From Rhodococcus jostii RHA1 (GTDB lineage: Bacteria; Actinomycetota; Actinomycetes; Mycobacteriales; Mycobacteriaceae): DNA of 64,000 nt. The stretch covers positions 248,001 to 312,000 of the forward strand of contig NC_008270.1 of assembly GCF_000014565.1 (NCBI RefSeq). The letters run 5' to 3'. Positions 16,371 to 26,098 of the stretch are shown here, piece by piece (the first letter of the stretch is position 1; every line of letters begins with the position of its first letter). The notes below the pieces were generated by a model. The model worked only from the letters and a program-made list of their open reading frames with translations, made no database searches and was not told the origin of the DNA. The position numbers and the translations under genes are program-made.

Positions 16371-18814
16371 CCACCATGAGCGTCGAAGAACCCCGGGATG
16401 TTTCGGCTGGGCGGACGGCAGCCGGCCCGTCGGCCCGGCTGCGCCCGTCGGCCCGGCCCCCAGCGGCGGACTGGCCGACGATCCGACAGGATCGTGACGC
16501 CGTCTGGGCGCGGCTGACGCGTGCGCCGTTCGCGCCGGACAGGCCCGGCAAGCGACACCCGAACGCCTACAAGACCGGGGTGGGCCTGCTGCTGGACTGG
16601 TTGGCAGAGCAGCCGGGCCGAACCTGGCAGGACCGGTGGCGGGCGAGCGGCGCCGACGCCGACGGTCGGTCCTGGCGGCATATCCCGATTGCATGGCTGC
16701 GCGATCACGGCCACCCTGCCGGTTGGCTGCACGACTGCTTCTTTCGGGCGCTATATACGGCGGTGGCCGCCGACCTCATCCGGCCGTCGTTGACATGGCT
16801 GGTCACCGCCAGCTTCCGGGGCGGATCTCTGGTCAACGTCCTGGCTCAGTGCCGTGATGCTGAGGGGTTCGCGCGGCTGCGAGCGCTATGCTCGGCCGAT
16901 CCGGACGTGTCCCCGGCGGCGGCGACTCGCACCGCCTACCGCGCCGCACTGATACTCGCCGCCAAGGGCGGCACCCTGGCCGATGTCACCACCGGCGATG
17001 TCCTCGAGCTGCTCGAGGCAGAGGCCGACGCCCGCGGAACCTCGGTCGGTGCCACCCACCTGTTCTACCGGACCCTGCGCACTATGGGGGTCTTCGCGGA
17101 GAACGCACCGGCGACGCTGAGGGAGCTGCGCACTGCCGGGCAGCGCACGCCGGAGGAGATGATCGACCGCTACGGGCTGGCCTGCCGTCCGATCCGGGAT
17201 CTGCTGGTCGATTACCTGCGCGAACGCCAGCCTGTTCTGGACTACACCAGCCTGCACTCACTCGCCGGCTATCTCGGTGGCCTGTTCTGGGCCGACCTCG
17301 AGCGTCACCATCCGGGCATCGACAGCCTCCACCTGTCCGCGGCGGTCGCCGACGCCTGGAAGCAACGGCTGCGCACCGTCCCCAAGACGATCCGGACACC
17401 CGACGGGAAGAAGGTGCAGACCACCGCCGCGCGGATCAACTACCGCGAATGCCTGACCCCGGTCCGAGCGTTCTATCTCGACCTGGCCCACTGGGCCGTC
17501 GAGGACCCGGCCCGCTGGGGACCGTGGGTCGCCCCGTGTCCGGTCGGGAGCGAGGAGATCAACAGGCGAAAAGACAAGCGTCACCGCAAGTCCCGCATGG
17601 ACGCCCGGACCCGGGAGCGGCTGCCCGTCCTGCCGGTCCTGGTCCGCAGCGTTGACCAGCGACGCAAGGACGCCGCGGCGATACTCGACGAGGCCCGCCG
17701 AACCCAGCCCGGCGAGGCCTTCACCGCCGCCGGGCAGACGCTGATCCGCCTCGCCCCGACACGCTCGGCGGCCGCCAAGATCTGGGCGCAGGATTCGGCG
17801 AACGGCGAACGCCGGGACCTCGGCCGGGAGGAAGAGCACGCGTTCTGGACGTTCGCCGCCGTGGAAGTGCTGCGGGCCACCGGCATCCGCATCGAGGAAC
17901 TCTCCGAACTGTCCCACCACAGCCTGGTCCAATACCGGCTTCCCACCACCGGAGAGGTGGTGCCGCTGCTGCAGATCGCCCCGTCCAAGACCGACACCGA
18001 ACGACTGCTGGTGGTCAGCCCCGAACTCGCCGACGTGCTCTCCGCGATCATCTGCCGGGTCCGCGGCACCACCGGCGCGGTCCCGCTCGTCTGCGCCTAC
18101 GACGACAGGGAACGCGCCTGGTCGCCGCCACTGCCGCTGCTGTTCCAGCGCCGCTACGGCTACGAACACCGAGCGATCAGCGCCAGCACCATTCGTGACA
18201 TGCTCACCGCGGCTCTCGCCCACACCGGCCTGGACGACCCCACTACCGGTGACCCAATCCGGTTCACTCCCCACGATTTTCGAAGGATGTTCATCACCGA
18301 CGCCATCCTCAACGGGCTGCCACCACACATCGCCCAGATTATCGCAGGCCACCGCGACATCAACGTCACCCTCGGCTACAAGGCGGTCTATCCCGACGAG
18401 GCCATCCAATCCCACCTGGCCTTCCTCGCCCGGCGGCGGGCACTGCGCCCCACCGACGAATACCGCGTCCCCACCGACAAGGAATGGCAGGAATTCCTCG
18501 GTCACTTCGAGCGACGCAAGGTCTCCATCGGAACCTGCGGCCGGGCCTTCGGATCGGCGTGCATTCACGAGCACGCCTGCGTCAGATGTTCACTGCTCTG
18601 GCCCGATCCCGACCAAAGACCCCGCCTGGCCGAGATCCGCGACAACCTCGCCGCCCGGATCACCGAAGCCAACCGCGAAGGCTGGCTCGGCGAAGTCGAA
18701 GGACTCCAAGTCAGCCTCGCCGCCGCCGAAGACAAACTCGCCCAAATCGACAAACGCACCCTCAACACCGGGACCGTCGAACTCGGAAACCCGACCCTCC
18801 CCAAGGATTCCTGA
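16367..18814 (+). CDS. Large tyrosine recombinase (TnpB-like) with Cys-rich tail
   Basis: An 815-aa protein translationally coupled to the preceding recombinase. Catalytic landmarks are RATGIRIEELSELS (Arg), FTPHDFRRMFITDA (HxxR) and AGHRDINVTLGYKAVYP (His...Tyr). After the catalytic domain comes a compact Cys/His cluster, GTCGRAFGSACIHEHACVRC, typical of a zinc-ribbon-like tail of actinobacterial integrases. A predicted coiled-coil C-terminus follows. The long N-terminal part is variable helical sequence. It likely acts together with the 406-aa partner to excise and integrate the element. Confidence 0.88.
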   Translation: MTTMSVEEPRDVSAGRTAAGPSARLRPSARPPAADWPTIRQDRDAVWARLTRAPFAPDRPGKRHPNAYKTGVGLLLDWLAEQPGRTWQDRWRASGADADGRSWRHIPIAWLRDHGHPAGWLHDCFFRALYTAVAADLIRPSLTWLVTASFRGGSLVNVLAQCRDAEGFARLRALCSADPDVSPAAATRTAYRAALILAAKGGTLADVTTGDVLELLEAEADARGTSVGATHLFYRTLRTMGVFAENAPATLRELRTAGQRTPEEMIDRYGLACRPIRDLLVDYLRERQPVLDYTSLHSLAGYLGGLFWADLERHHPGIDSLHLSAAVADAWKQRLRTVPKTIRTPDGKKVQTTAARINYRECLTPVRAFYLDLAHWAVEDPARWGPWVAPCPVGSEEINRRKDKRHRKSRMDARTRERLPVLPVLVRSVDQRRKDAAAILDEARRTQPGEAFTAAGQTLIRLAPTRSAAAKIWAQDSANGERRDLGREEEHAFWTFAAVEVLRATGIRIEELSELSHHSLVQYRLPTTGEVVPLLQIAPSKTDTERLLVVSPELADVLSAIICRVRGTTGAVPLVCAYDDRERAWSPPLPLLFQRRYGYEHRAISASTIRDMLTAALAHTGLDDPTTGDPIRFTPHDFRRMFITDAILNGLPPHIAQIIAGHRDINVTLGYKAVYPDEAIQSHLAFLARRRALRPTDEYRVPTDKEWQEFLGHFERRKVSIGTCGRAFGSACIHEHACVRCSLLWPDPDQRPRLAEIRDNLAARITEANREGWLGEVEGLQVSLAAAEDKLAQIDKRTLNTGTVELGNPTLPKDS

Positions 18815-18860
18815 CTCAGGGCGAGACGGCCAACTAGCCGTCCCCGTCAAGTTCAGAGAA

Positions 18861-19783
18861 TACGGCCTGGTCGTGAAGACCTGCCTGCCCGCCGATCCGG
18901 CCACCAAGGGCGGAGTGGAGAACACCGTCAAACTCGCCAAGGCCGACCTGGTGCCCACCGACCTTGGGCCTCGCCGCCCACTATGACAGCTTCGATGACC
19001 TCGAGGCCGCCTGCACCGAATTCTGCGACGAGGTCAACACCCGCATCCACCGCACCACCCGCCGCATCCCGGCGGAGATGCTCGCCGAAGAACGCCTCCA
19101 CCTGCACCCCGTCCCGGCCGCCGCACACACCGTGACCTGCGGTGTGACCCGCACGGTCCCCGGACAACACACCGATGATCGCGTTCGAGAACGGCCAGTA
19201 CTCGGTGCCGCACACCCTGCGCGGGCAGACGGTGTTCGTCCGCGCGCACGGCGCCGGGGCGTCCGAGCGGATCGTCGTCGTCCACCACGGCGAGGGTGGG
19301 CCGGTCGAGGTCGCGCGCCACCGGCGGGCCCGCCCCGGCTCCCGCAGATCTGCGACGAGCACTTCCCGCCGCCCCCGGCCGGGATCCTCGACCGTCAGCC
19401 GATCCCGCGAACCGACGCCGAACGCGCCTTCTGCGACATCGGTGCCGGTGCCCGGCTGTGGTTGTGTGAGGCCGCCGAGGCCGGCACCGGGAAGATCCGC
19501 GTGAAGATGGAGCACGCGGTGTCGCTGGCCAAGCTGCTCGGCGCCGAACGGGTCGACTGGGCGCTCGGGCACGCCGCCGCCTACGGCCGCTTCGCCGAGG
19601 GCGACCTGATGGCGATCCTCGACGCCCACCCCGCCGGCGCCGCCTCGGATCGCACCCACCGGGCCGACGAATCGCGGTCCCTGGCCCAGGGCACCGCCGG
19701 GTGGGCCCGGTTCGGTGCCCCGATCCCGACCGAACTCGCCGAAACCGAGGGAACCGAGGGCGCCGGCGCCACCGAATGCTAGC
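18861..19783 (+). pseudogene. istA: IS21-family istA transposase, 3' part
   Basis: Resumes with YGLVVKTCLPADPATKGG, the Glu-containing end of the integrase core, then continues over several frames: DLEAACTEFCDEVNTRIHR, RRIPAEMLAEERLHLHP, NGQYSVPHTLRGQTVFVRAH, and finally LAKLLGAERVDWALGHAAAYGRF to the stop at 19783. At least three frameshifts (near 18965, 19160 and 19330) make it non-functional even without the insertion. No istB follows. Confidence 0.8.
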
Positions 19784-19873
19784 ACCGACCACACGCAGTG
19801 TTATCTAAAGTCACTGTGCTGCAACAGCATCAAGGATCGTCTTGCAAAATCGACCACAGGAGGGCTGTTCTGC

Positions 19874-20520
19874 TACCGTGAATCAGTCGAATCCTGGGCC
19901 AATCTACTATGGGACTGCCGCCGGCGGGGAATGCGCGCGCCGGTGCTCGCGGTGGGGACGGGGCACTGGGATTCTGGCGGGCGTTGCGGGAGGTCATCCC
20001 CGAGACCCGCGAGCAACGCTGCCGGTTCGCAAGCAACCCAATGTTCTTGTCTCACTAGCAAAGTTCGCGAATCCGGCTGCGTTGGCGGTGATGAGGACAT
20101 CGTGAGCGCTGAGGACATGGACAAGGCGCAGCTGGCGATCGCGACGTTCGAACGTGACCATGGCCTGAAATATTCGAAGGCGGTGAAGATCGTCGACGAC
20201 GCCCGGCGTGCTGCGCGAGTACTTCATGTATCCGGCCGAGCGCTGGAGCCATATCCGCACGACGAACCCCATCGAATCGATCTTCGCGACTGTACGTTTG
20301 AGGACCAGAGTGACGAAGGGCCCAGGCTCGCGAACAGCCGGCGTGGCGATGGCCTACAAGCTGATTGAGGCGGCCTAGTCGCGGTGGCGGCCGGTCAACG
20401 ACCCGCAGGTGGTGGCGCTGGTGCGGGCCGGCGCGTTGTTTCGCCAGGGCAGGCTCCTCGAACGGCCGGTCGACATTACGCCGGAACCATCGCCGGATAC
20501 GCCGAGCACGAACTCTACCG
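19874..20520 (+). pseudogene. Second, unrelated IS256-family transposase remnant
   Basis: YRESVESWANLLWDCRRRGM, DMDKAQLAIATFERDHGLKY, YPAERWSHIRTTNPIESIFA and MAYKLIEAA with RRPV-type tail residues lie in order but in different frames. They match a Mutator/IS256-type transposase from its centre to its C-terminus. It is clearly distinct from the two intact 1,427-bp copies. It has multiple frameshifts, and the N-terminal half is missing. Confidence 0.7.
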
Positions 20521-20743
20521 TGTGGGATCTGCAACGGACGAACGTTGATGGGATCGACACTCAGTCCGGGGGAAATGAAAATGCAAGTGCAGAAACATAT
20601 TTCGAGTATCCCCGTTGCGGGAAGGGTCGACGCACGGGATTCTAAGCGAGCGGTGATCGACAGCACACCGTCCGAGGAAGGCGTCAGGGACTGGTTCATC
20701 GAAAGGTGCGAGGTGGCGAGGATCTCGGCCCCGTCCACAGCGG

Positions 20744-21052
20744 TCACAGGACTGTTCTCCAGGTTGTGGTGAAAAGGTGCTCGGTGGCGTCGGGGGCGTC
20801 GGAGCCATTGGCGGCGTGTACGGGGCGGGCCGCGACGCCCATCGTGCCGATCACGGCTGCCGCGGCGAGCGGCGTCGCCGCGCCCGCCACGAGGAGGGCC
20901 CCAGAGCCGATCTCGGCGACGGCACTGGCCTGGGCCTGGAGCCGTGACTGTCGGAAGCCGATCGACCTGAACCACCCGGCGGTGTCCGGGAGGGATCGCC
21001 CGTGTTTCACGCCGTGCGCGATCATGGTTCCGCCGACTGCTGCGCGGAGCAA
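20744..21052 (-). CDS. DoxX-family membrane protein, truncated
   Basis: LRAAVGGTMIAHGVKHGRSL followed by GWFRSIGF and two hydrophobic segments (VAEIGSGALLVAGAATPL and AAAVIGTMGVAA) is DoxX-like. The family usually has four membrane helices; here similarity ends after about 85 residues, so the C-terminus is lost. The frame is open upstream to an ATA codon at 21115, which sits behind GGAAAGG as if it replaced an ATG. As annotated it would start at TTG 21052. It is the last member of the leftward cluster and probably inactive. Confidence 0.5.
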   Translation of the reverse strand: MLRAAVGGTMIAHGVKHGRSLPDTAGWFRSIGFRQSRLQAQASAVAEIGSGALLVAGAATPLAAAAVIGTMGVAARPVHAANGSDAPDATEHLFTTTWRTVL

Positions 21053-21162
21053 CAGCGCCGCGACCTCGCGTCCGGCGATGCTTTCGCTGCGGTGCTTCGC
21101 TAGCCTTTGCGTTATATGGTGTAGTGCCTTTCCGGACGTGGTTCAACGGGCCGACCGGTCCG

Positions 21163-22443
21163 TTATCTGGAGGTGCCGGTGATCCGAAATGGAGTGGGTC
21201 CATCAGTTGCCAGCCAGCTCCGATCGAGGTCCCTCACCGACGGGGCGCCGGCCAGAGTCACGGCCTGGTGCAGTTCGGTGGTCAGGATCTCCAGGGCCCG
21301 CGTGACTCCGCCGCGGCCGCCTGCGCCGAGACCGAAGATGAATGGCCGACCGACGAGGCACGCTTTGGCGCCCAACGCGAGCGCGGTCAGGACGTCGATG
21401 CCACGGCGGATCCCACCGTCTAGCAGGACGTCGACCCGGTCACCGACCGCGTCGACGATCGCGGGCAGGGCACTCACGGCGGACGAGGCGTGGTCGAGTT
21501 GGCGGCCGCCGTGGTTCGAGACGATCACACCGTCGAGGCCTGCGTCGGTGGCCCTAAGCGCGTCGTCCGCGCGGAGGATCCCCTTGATCGCCATCGGCCC
21601 CGACCAGTTGTCGCGCACCCAGGCGACGTCGTCCCAATCCAGGAGTGGGGTGAATTGCTCCTGGATCAGCCGGGCAGTCTCGGCAGGGCTCGCGCCGCCG
21701 CCTGCAGCCTCGGTGAGCACGCGGGTGGAGAGGACGTCCGGGTTGGCGAGAAACCGAGCGGACCAGCGCGGCCGTGCGGCGCCACTGAACAGCGTGCGCG
21801 CGGTGATCCGCTGCGTGGCGAACTTGTGCCGGAGATCTCGTTCCCGGTTGCCGGTCGTAGGCGTGTCCACGGTGATCATGAGCGCGCCGAAGCCGAGTGC
21901 GCTGGCCTGGTCGAGGAGCGCCTTCGCGAGGTGCCGATCTTTGCCGAGGTAGAGCTGGAAGAACAGCGGGCCGCGTGAGCGCGCGTCTGCAACCTCCGCC
22001 ATCGGTCGCGACGCACCCGTCGAGAGGGTGTAACCCGCGCCTCCGGCAGTAAGTGCGCGGGCGAGGGCCACCTCGGCGTCCGGGTGGATCATCGCGGTCA
22101 TTCCGGTGGGCGCTCCGATCAGCGGCACGTCAAGGTGCTGCCCGAGGACCCTCGTGGTCAAGTCCGCCGGGCCTGCGCCCGTGAGCACCTTGGGCATCAG
22201 ACGCACCGCCCGCAGATCCGCCTGGTTGTAATTCGCGGTCAGCTCGTCGCCCGCGGCGCCGTCGACGAAGTCGAACACCGGGCGGGGCAACTTCTGTCGG
22301 GCCACGAGTCGCAAGTCGGCGATCGCGATCGCCCGGCGGGCGGCGGAGTCGGACGAGAACCTGGCCCGTAATGTTGCGGGGAGCGCCTGCAAGTCCGCGC
22401 GCACCTGGTTGCGGGCGAGGCGGATCATGTCGTGTTGCTGCAT
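21163..22443 (-). CDS. FMN-dependent alpha-hydroxyacid oxidase/dehydrogenase
   Basis: A 426-aa TIM-barrel flavoprotein of the lactate/mandelate/glycolate oxidase family. PVFDFVDGAAGDELT lies near the N-terminus, and LFFQLYLGKDR and ITVDTPTTGNRERD contribute to the FMN site. IKGILRADDA supplies the FMN Lys, and SNHGGRQLDH the catalytic His and substrate-binding Arg. DGGIRRGIDVLTALALGAKA is the phosphate-binding loop. AGGAA precedes the ATG. It would oxidise a 2-hydroxy acid to a 2-oxo acid, perhaps the product of the aldolase encoded just upstream. Confidence 0.88.
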   Translation of the reverse strand: MQQHDMIRLARNQVRADLQALPATLRARFSSDSAARRAIAIADLRLVARQKLPRPVFDFVDGAAGDELTANYNQADLRAVRLMPKVLTGAGPADLTTRVLGQHLDVPLIGAPTGMTAMIHPDAEVALARALTAGGAGYTLSTGASRPMAEVADARSRGPLFFQLYLGKDRHLAKALLDQASALGFGALMITVDTPTTGNRERDLRHKFATQRITARTLFSGAARPRWSARFLANPDVLSTRVLTEAAGGGASPAETARLIQEQFTPLLDWDDVAWVRDNWSGPMAIKGILRADDALRATDAGLDGVIVSNHGGRQLDHASSAVSALPAIVDAVGDRVDVLLDGGIRRGIDVLTALALGAKACLVGRPFIFGLGAGGRGGVTRALEILTTELHQAVTLAGAPSVRDLDRSWLATDGPTPFRITGTSR

Positions 22444-22451
22444 ATGGATTC

Positions 22452-23276
<825 letters not shown>

Positions 23277-23753
23277 TTAGTGGAAGGGGGCTTCGATGTC
23301 GTCGAGGAACTCGAAATGGTCCACGCCGGGGGAGAAGTGATAAGCCTCCTCCATGTAATGCACGACTCGCCAGTCCAGCTCCCGGCGACGCACGACGACC
23401 GTGATGCGCGCTCCGGTGCTGCGGGCCTCGGGAGAGTCGGTGCTCGTCGTGTGCCAGCGCACCGCGAGCACCCCGAGCGCGATGTCCGGGCCGAGGAGTC
23501 GGCAGGCCAGGACTGGGACGTCGACCTGAGCGCTGGTCAAACGGGTGCTGGTGCGGGCGAGGTGCGCGGCGATCGCCGATCGTCCGACCAGTACTGCGTC
23601 GAGCTCCGGGACAAGGTAGGTGACATCGGAGGAGTCCTCCCAAAGCTCCGCGATTGCTTCGGCGTCGAGGGATTCCCATCGGGAGAACATCTCGCGGATG
23701 CACTCTTCGGCTGGATCGGCGGAGGGGCGGTCGGCGGCTATGTTGTGCTGCAT
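23277..23753 (-). CDS. SnoaL-like/nuclear transport factor 2 fold protein
   Basis: A 158-aa protein. CIREMFSRWESLDAEAIAEL followed by a beta-rich region ending DWRVVHYMEEAYHFSP fits the NTF2-like (SnoaL_3) fold, whose members are isomerases, dehydratases or ring-hydroxylating small-subunit relatives. Its ATG directly follows the aldolase stop codon (TGAATG), so the two are coupled. The catalytic role is not predictable. The NTF2 fold is also that of dioxygenase beta subunits, which matters because a Rieske ferredoxin and reductase lie in the same operon. Confidence 0.7.
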   Translation of the reverse strand: MQHNIAADRPSADPAEECIREMFSRWESLDAEAIAELWEDSSDVTYLVPELDAVLVGRSAIAAHLARTSTRLTSAQVDVPVLACRLLGPDIALGVLAVRWHTTSTDSPEARSTGARITVVVRRRELDWRVVHYMEEAYHFSPGVDHFEFLDDIEAPFH

Positions 23754-24539
23754 TCAGTACGTCCCGTTCCGGACTCCCACGCCCTGTTCCCGGCCCGCTT
23801 GGGCGAGCTCGGCCGCGATACCGCCGCGGACAAGGGCGTCCTCGGTGCCCAGGGTCAGCAGGTCGAAGCCCAGGTCGAGGAAGGCCGGCGCGATGGCCCC
23901 CGCGGCGGCGTGGACCCCGGCGACTTTGCCGCGGCTGGTTGCTGCCTCGGCGATCTCGGCCAGCATGGGGCGGAGCTCTCCACTGGGCGGGAACTGGCCG
24001 GGGCCGTGGCCGAGTGAGATGCCGAGGTCCGCGGGGCCGATGTAGATGCCGTCGATGCCGTCGACATCCAGGATGGCGGCTGCGTCCGCGACCCCGGATC
24101 GGGTCTCGATCATCGCGAGAACCAGGGGGACCGAGCCCAGGCTGGCGGGATCCCGTGACAGGTGCGGGGCGAGTGGTCCATAGCTGCGGATCCCGTGAGG
24201 CGGGAAGCGGACTGCGGCGACGGCGGCCGTTGCGTCGGTTGCCGAGTCGACCATCGGGACGATGATTCCGTCGGCGCCGCTGTCGAGGGCGCGGGCGATG
24301 CGGGGAACAGAGGCGTCGGCGACGCGCACGATTCGCGGTACCGCGCACGTGCCCGCGAGTAGCTCGGGCAGGCTCTCCTCGCCGACCGCTCCGTGCTGGC
24401 AGTCGATGCCGATGTAGTCGACGCCCGCGCCGGCGACTACATCGATCAGGTGGCGGGAGGGGCGGGTGAGCCAGACCCCGAAGCGACGGCCATTGCCCAG
24501 GCGTTCGTAGGTGGTCAATGGCGCGGGCAGCGAGCTCAT
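23754..24539 (-). CDS. HpcH/HpaI-type aldolase
   Basis: 261 aa. DYIGIDCQHGAVGEESL (the catalytic-base region), GADGIIVPMVDSATDA, the metal-binding Glu in AMIETRSGVADA and the metal-binding Asp in IYIGPADLGISLG are all present. This is a class II, Mg/Mn-dependent aldolase that cleaves 4-hydroxy-2-oxo acids to pyruvate and an aldehyde, as in late meta-cleavage pathways. It overlaps the MFS gene by 4 bp (ATGA). Product pyruvate and aldehyde could feed the hydroxyacid oxidase and the aldehyde dehydrogenase encoded elsewhere in the window. Confidence 0.88.
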   Translation of the reverse strand: MSSLPAPLTTYERLGNGRRFGVWLTRPSRHLIDVVAGAGVDYIGIDCQHGAVGEESLPELLAGTCAVPRIVRVADASVPRIARALDSGADGIIVPMVDSATDATAAVAAVRFPPHGIRSYGPLAPHLSRDPASLGSVPLVLAMIETRSGVADAAAILDVDGIDGIYIGPADLGISLGHGPGQFPPSGELRPMLAEIAEAATSRGKVAGVHAAAGAIAPAFLDLGFDLLTLGTEDALVRGGIAAELAQAGREQGVGVRNGTY

Positions 24540-26053
24540 GCGGGAACCGCGCCGGGCTTGGTGCCGCTGACCGGATTCGCCGTGGTGCCGCGTTCGGTGT
24601 CGGTAACCGGATCCGGCGCGGTGCCGCCCTCCCGGCGCGGGATACCGCGCTCGACGCGGATGGCGACCAGGGAGAGGACGATCAGCAGCGCCGCTGCCAC
24701 GGTCGAAAGCATGAACACTGCGGTGTGCGCGCTCGGAGCGGGGAAGGGCCGTTGGCCAACCTGCACCACGTTCGTCGCGAGCAGCGCGGACACTAGGATC
24801 GGACCGACCGCGAGCCCGACGGCCTTCACGACCTGGTTCAGGTTGCCGGCCTCGCTGGTTCGCTCCTCGGGGGTGGCCCGTAGCAGCAGGACCGGAATGG
24901 CGGCGTAGAGCGCCCCGACGCCGAAGATCGTGAACGCGATACCGACCGGCAGCCCGATGCTTGTTCGGCTCGTGAGCAGCAGCGTGACACTCCCGACGGC
25001 GACGATGGAGGCGCCCAGCAGCATCGAGACCCCGGCGCCGTAGCGCCGGGCGAGTCGCCCGGACAGCGGGCTGAATACTCCGCCGCCGATGAGGCTCGGG
25101 ATCCCCATGAACAGTGAGGTGACCAGTGCTGTTGCGCCGAAACCGATGCCCACGACCGAGGGGGTCTGCAACGCTACCGAAAATGAGACGAAGGTCGACA
25201 TCACGCCGAGGGAAGCGACCAACATCGCTGCGTGCGCGATGGCGACCCGCTTGACTCGGAAGGCGCGCAGGTCGATGGCGGGGTTGCGGTGCCGCAGCGA
25301 CCAGGATGAGAACAGCGCTCCGATCACCACCGCTGCTGCGAGGAGACTGCCGACAACACGGCCCGTCGCGCCCGCCCGAGCGACGGTGAAGGCGAGCAGC
25401 AGCAGGGTGATGATTACCGCGAAGAGTGTCCCGCCGAGGAAGTCGACATCTCGAAGTGTTCCGCGACGGGGCGACGGCGGCACCACGACCACGGCGAGGA
25501 TCGTCGAGATCAGTGCGAGCGCTGCGCTGAAGTAGAACATGCTGTGCCAGCCCCACCGGTCGAGCATGGTCCCCGCGATCAGCTGACCGAGGGTTCCGCC
25601 GACGAGCGCAGTGCCGGCGAGAAGGCTGATGGCCTGGCCCGCCCTGGCCTCGCCCATCCGCTCACGGGCGATGCCGAAAGCGAGGCCGAGAATGGCTCCA
25701 GTGAAACCTTGGATGGCGCGGCCGGTGATGAGCCCTGCGAGCGTCGGCCAAAACACCACGACGAACGAGCCGACGGTGCCGAGCAATAGTGAGCCCGCGA
25801 GGACCATCCTGCGGCCGAGGACGTCGCCGAGCCGTCCCGCAGTGGCAGCGGTGGCGGCGGCGACGAGCGCATAGCCGGTGATCGACCAACCGACGGCTAC
25901 GGGGTCGCCGAAGTCCGCGTACAGGTGCGGCAGGGCGATCGAGACCATGTTCTGTTCGAACGCGTGGTTGGTCTCGGCGAGCATCAGTACGGCGATCAGC
26001 ATGACGGACCCGGCGCCGGCGCGCCGTGTGGTGGTGCGGACGTCTCTGTCCAT
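24536..26053 (-). CDS. MFS transporter, 14-helix DHA2-like
   Basis: A 505-aa inner-membrane protein with about 14 hydrophobic segments. GRLGDVLGRRMVLAG matches the MFS loop 2-3 signature, and LVGGTLGQLIAGTM resembles antiporter motif C. A hydrophilic Pro/Thr-rich tail follows the last helix. It lies between the ferredoxin reductase (45-bp gap) and the aldolase (overlapping), so it probably imports the pathway substrate or exports a toxic intermediate. Confidence 0.85.
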   Translation of the reverse strand: MDRDVRTTTRRAGAGSVMLIAVLMLAETNHAFEQNMVSIALPHLYADFGDPVAVGWSITGYALVAAATAATAGRLGDVLGRRMVLAGSLLLGTVGSFVVVFWPTLAGLITGRAIQGFTGAILGLAFGIARERMGEARAGQAISLLAGTALVGGTLGQLIAGTMLDRWGWHSMFYFSAALALISTILAVVVVPPSPRRGTLRDVDFLGGTLFAVIITLLLLAFTVARAGATGRVVGSLLAAAVVIGALFSSWSLRHRNPAIDLRAFRVKRVAIAHAAMLVASLGVMSTFVSFSVALQTPSVVGIGFGATALVTSLFMGIPSLIGGGVFSPLSGRLARRYGAGVSMLLGASIVAVGSVTLLLTSRTSIGLPVGIAFTIFGVGALYAAIPVLLLRATPEERTSEAGNLNQVVKAVGLAVGPILVSALLATNVVQVGQRPFPAPSAHTAVFMLSTVAAALLIVLSLVAIRVERGIPRREGGTAPDPVTDTERGTTANPVSGTKPGAVPA

Positions 26054-26098
26054 AGTGCACTCCTAAGGAGCGGTGGTTTGGGGGCTGCAGTCAGACAG

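Larger units (their letters stand above)
13751..18860 (+). mobile_element. Tyrosine-recombinase element inserted in istA
   Basis: istA similarity breaks off after TAC at 13750 and resumes exactly at TAC 18861, in a Y-G-L context. Everything between is therefore an insertion. It carries two overlapping tyrosine recombinases. The left end (after mentally removing the nested IS3) and the reverse complement of the right end share CTGAAC, TTGACGGG and GGACGG, consistent with imperfect inverted termini. No target duplication is seen, as expected for tyrosine recombinases. The element may be able to excise unless the IS3 insertion damaged its left end. Confidence 0.7.

Noticed and set aside
14721..16694. 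A 657-codon open frame on the minus strand
   Set aside because: It is Arg/Pro-rich, lies antisense to the first tyrosine recombinase and runs through IS3 orfA in another frame. It reflects GC-rich codon bias, not a gene.
17258..18574. Long minus-strand frame opposite the large recombinase
   Set aside because: No family resemblance, antisense to a well-supported gene, and the composition is typical of a GC-rich shadow frame.
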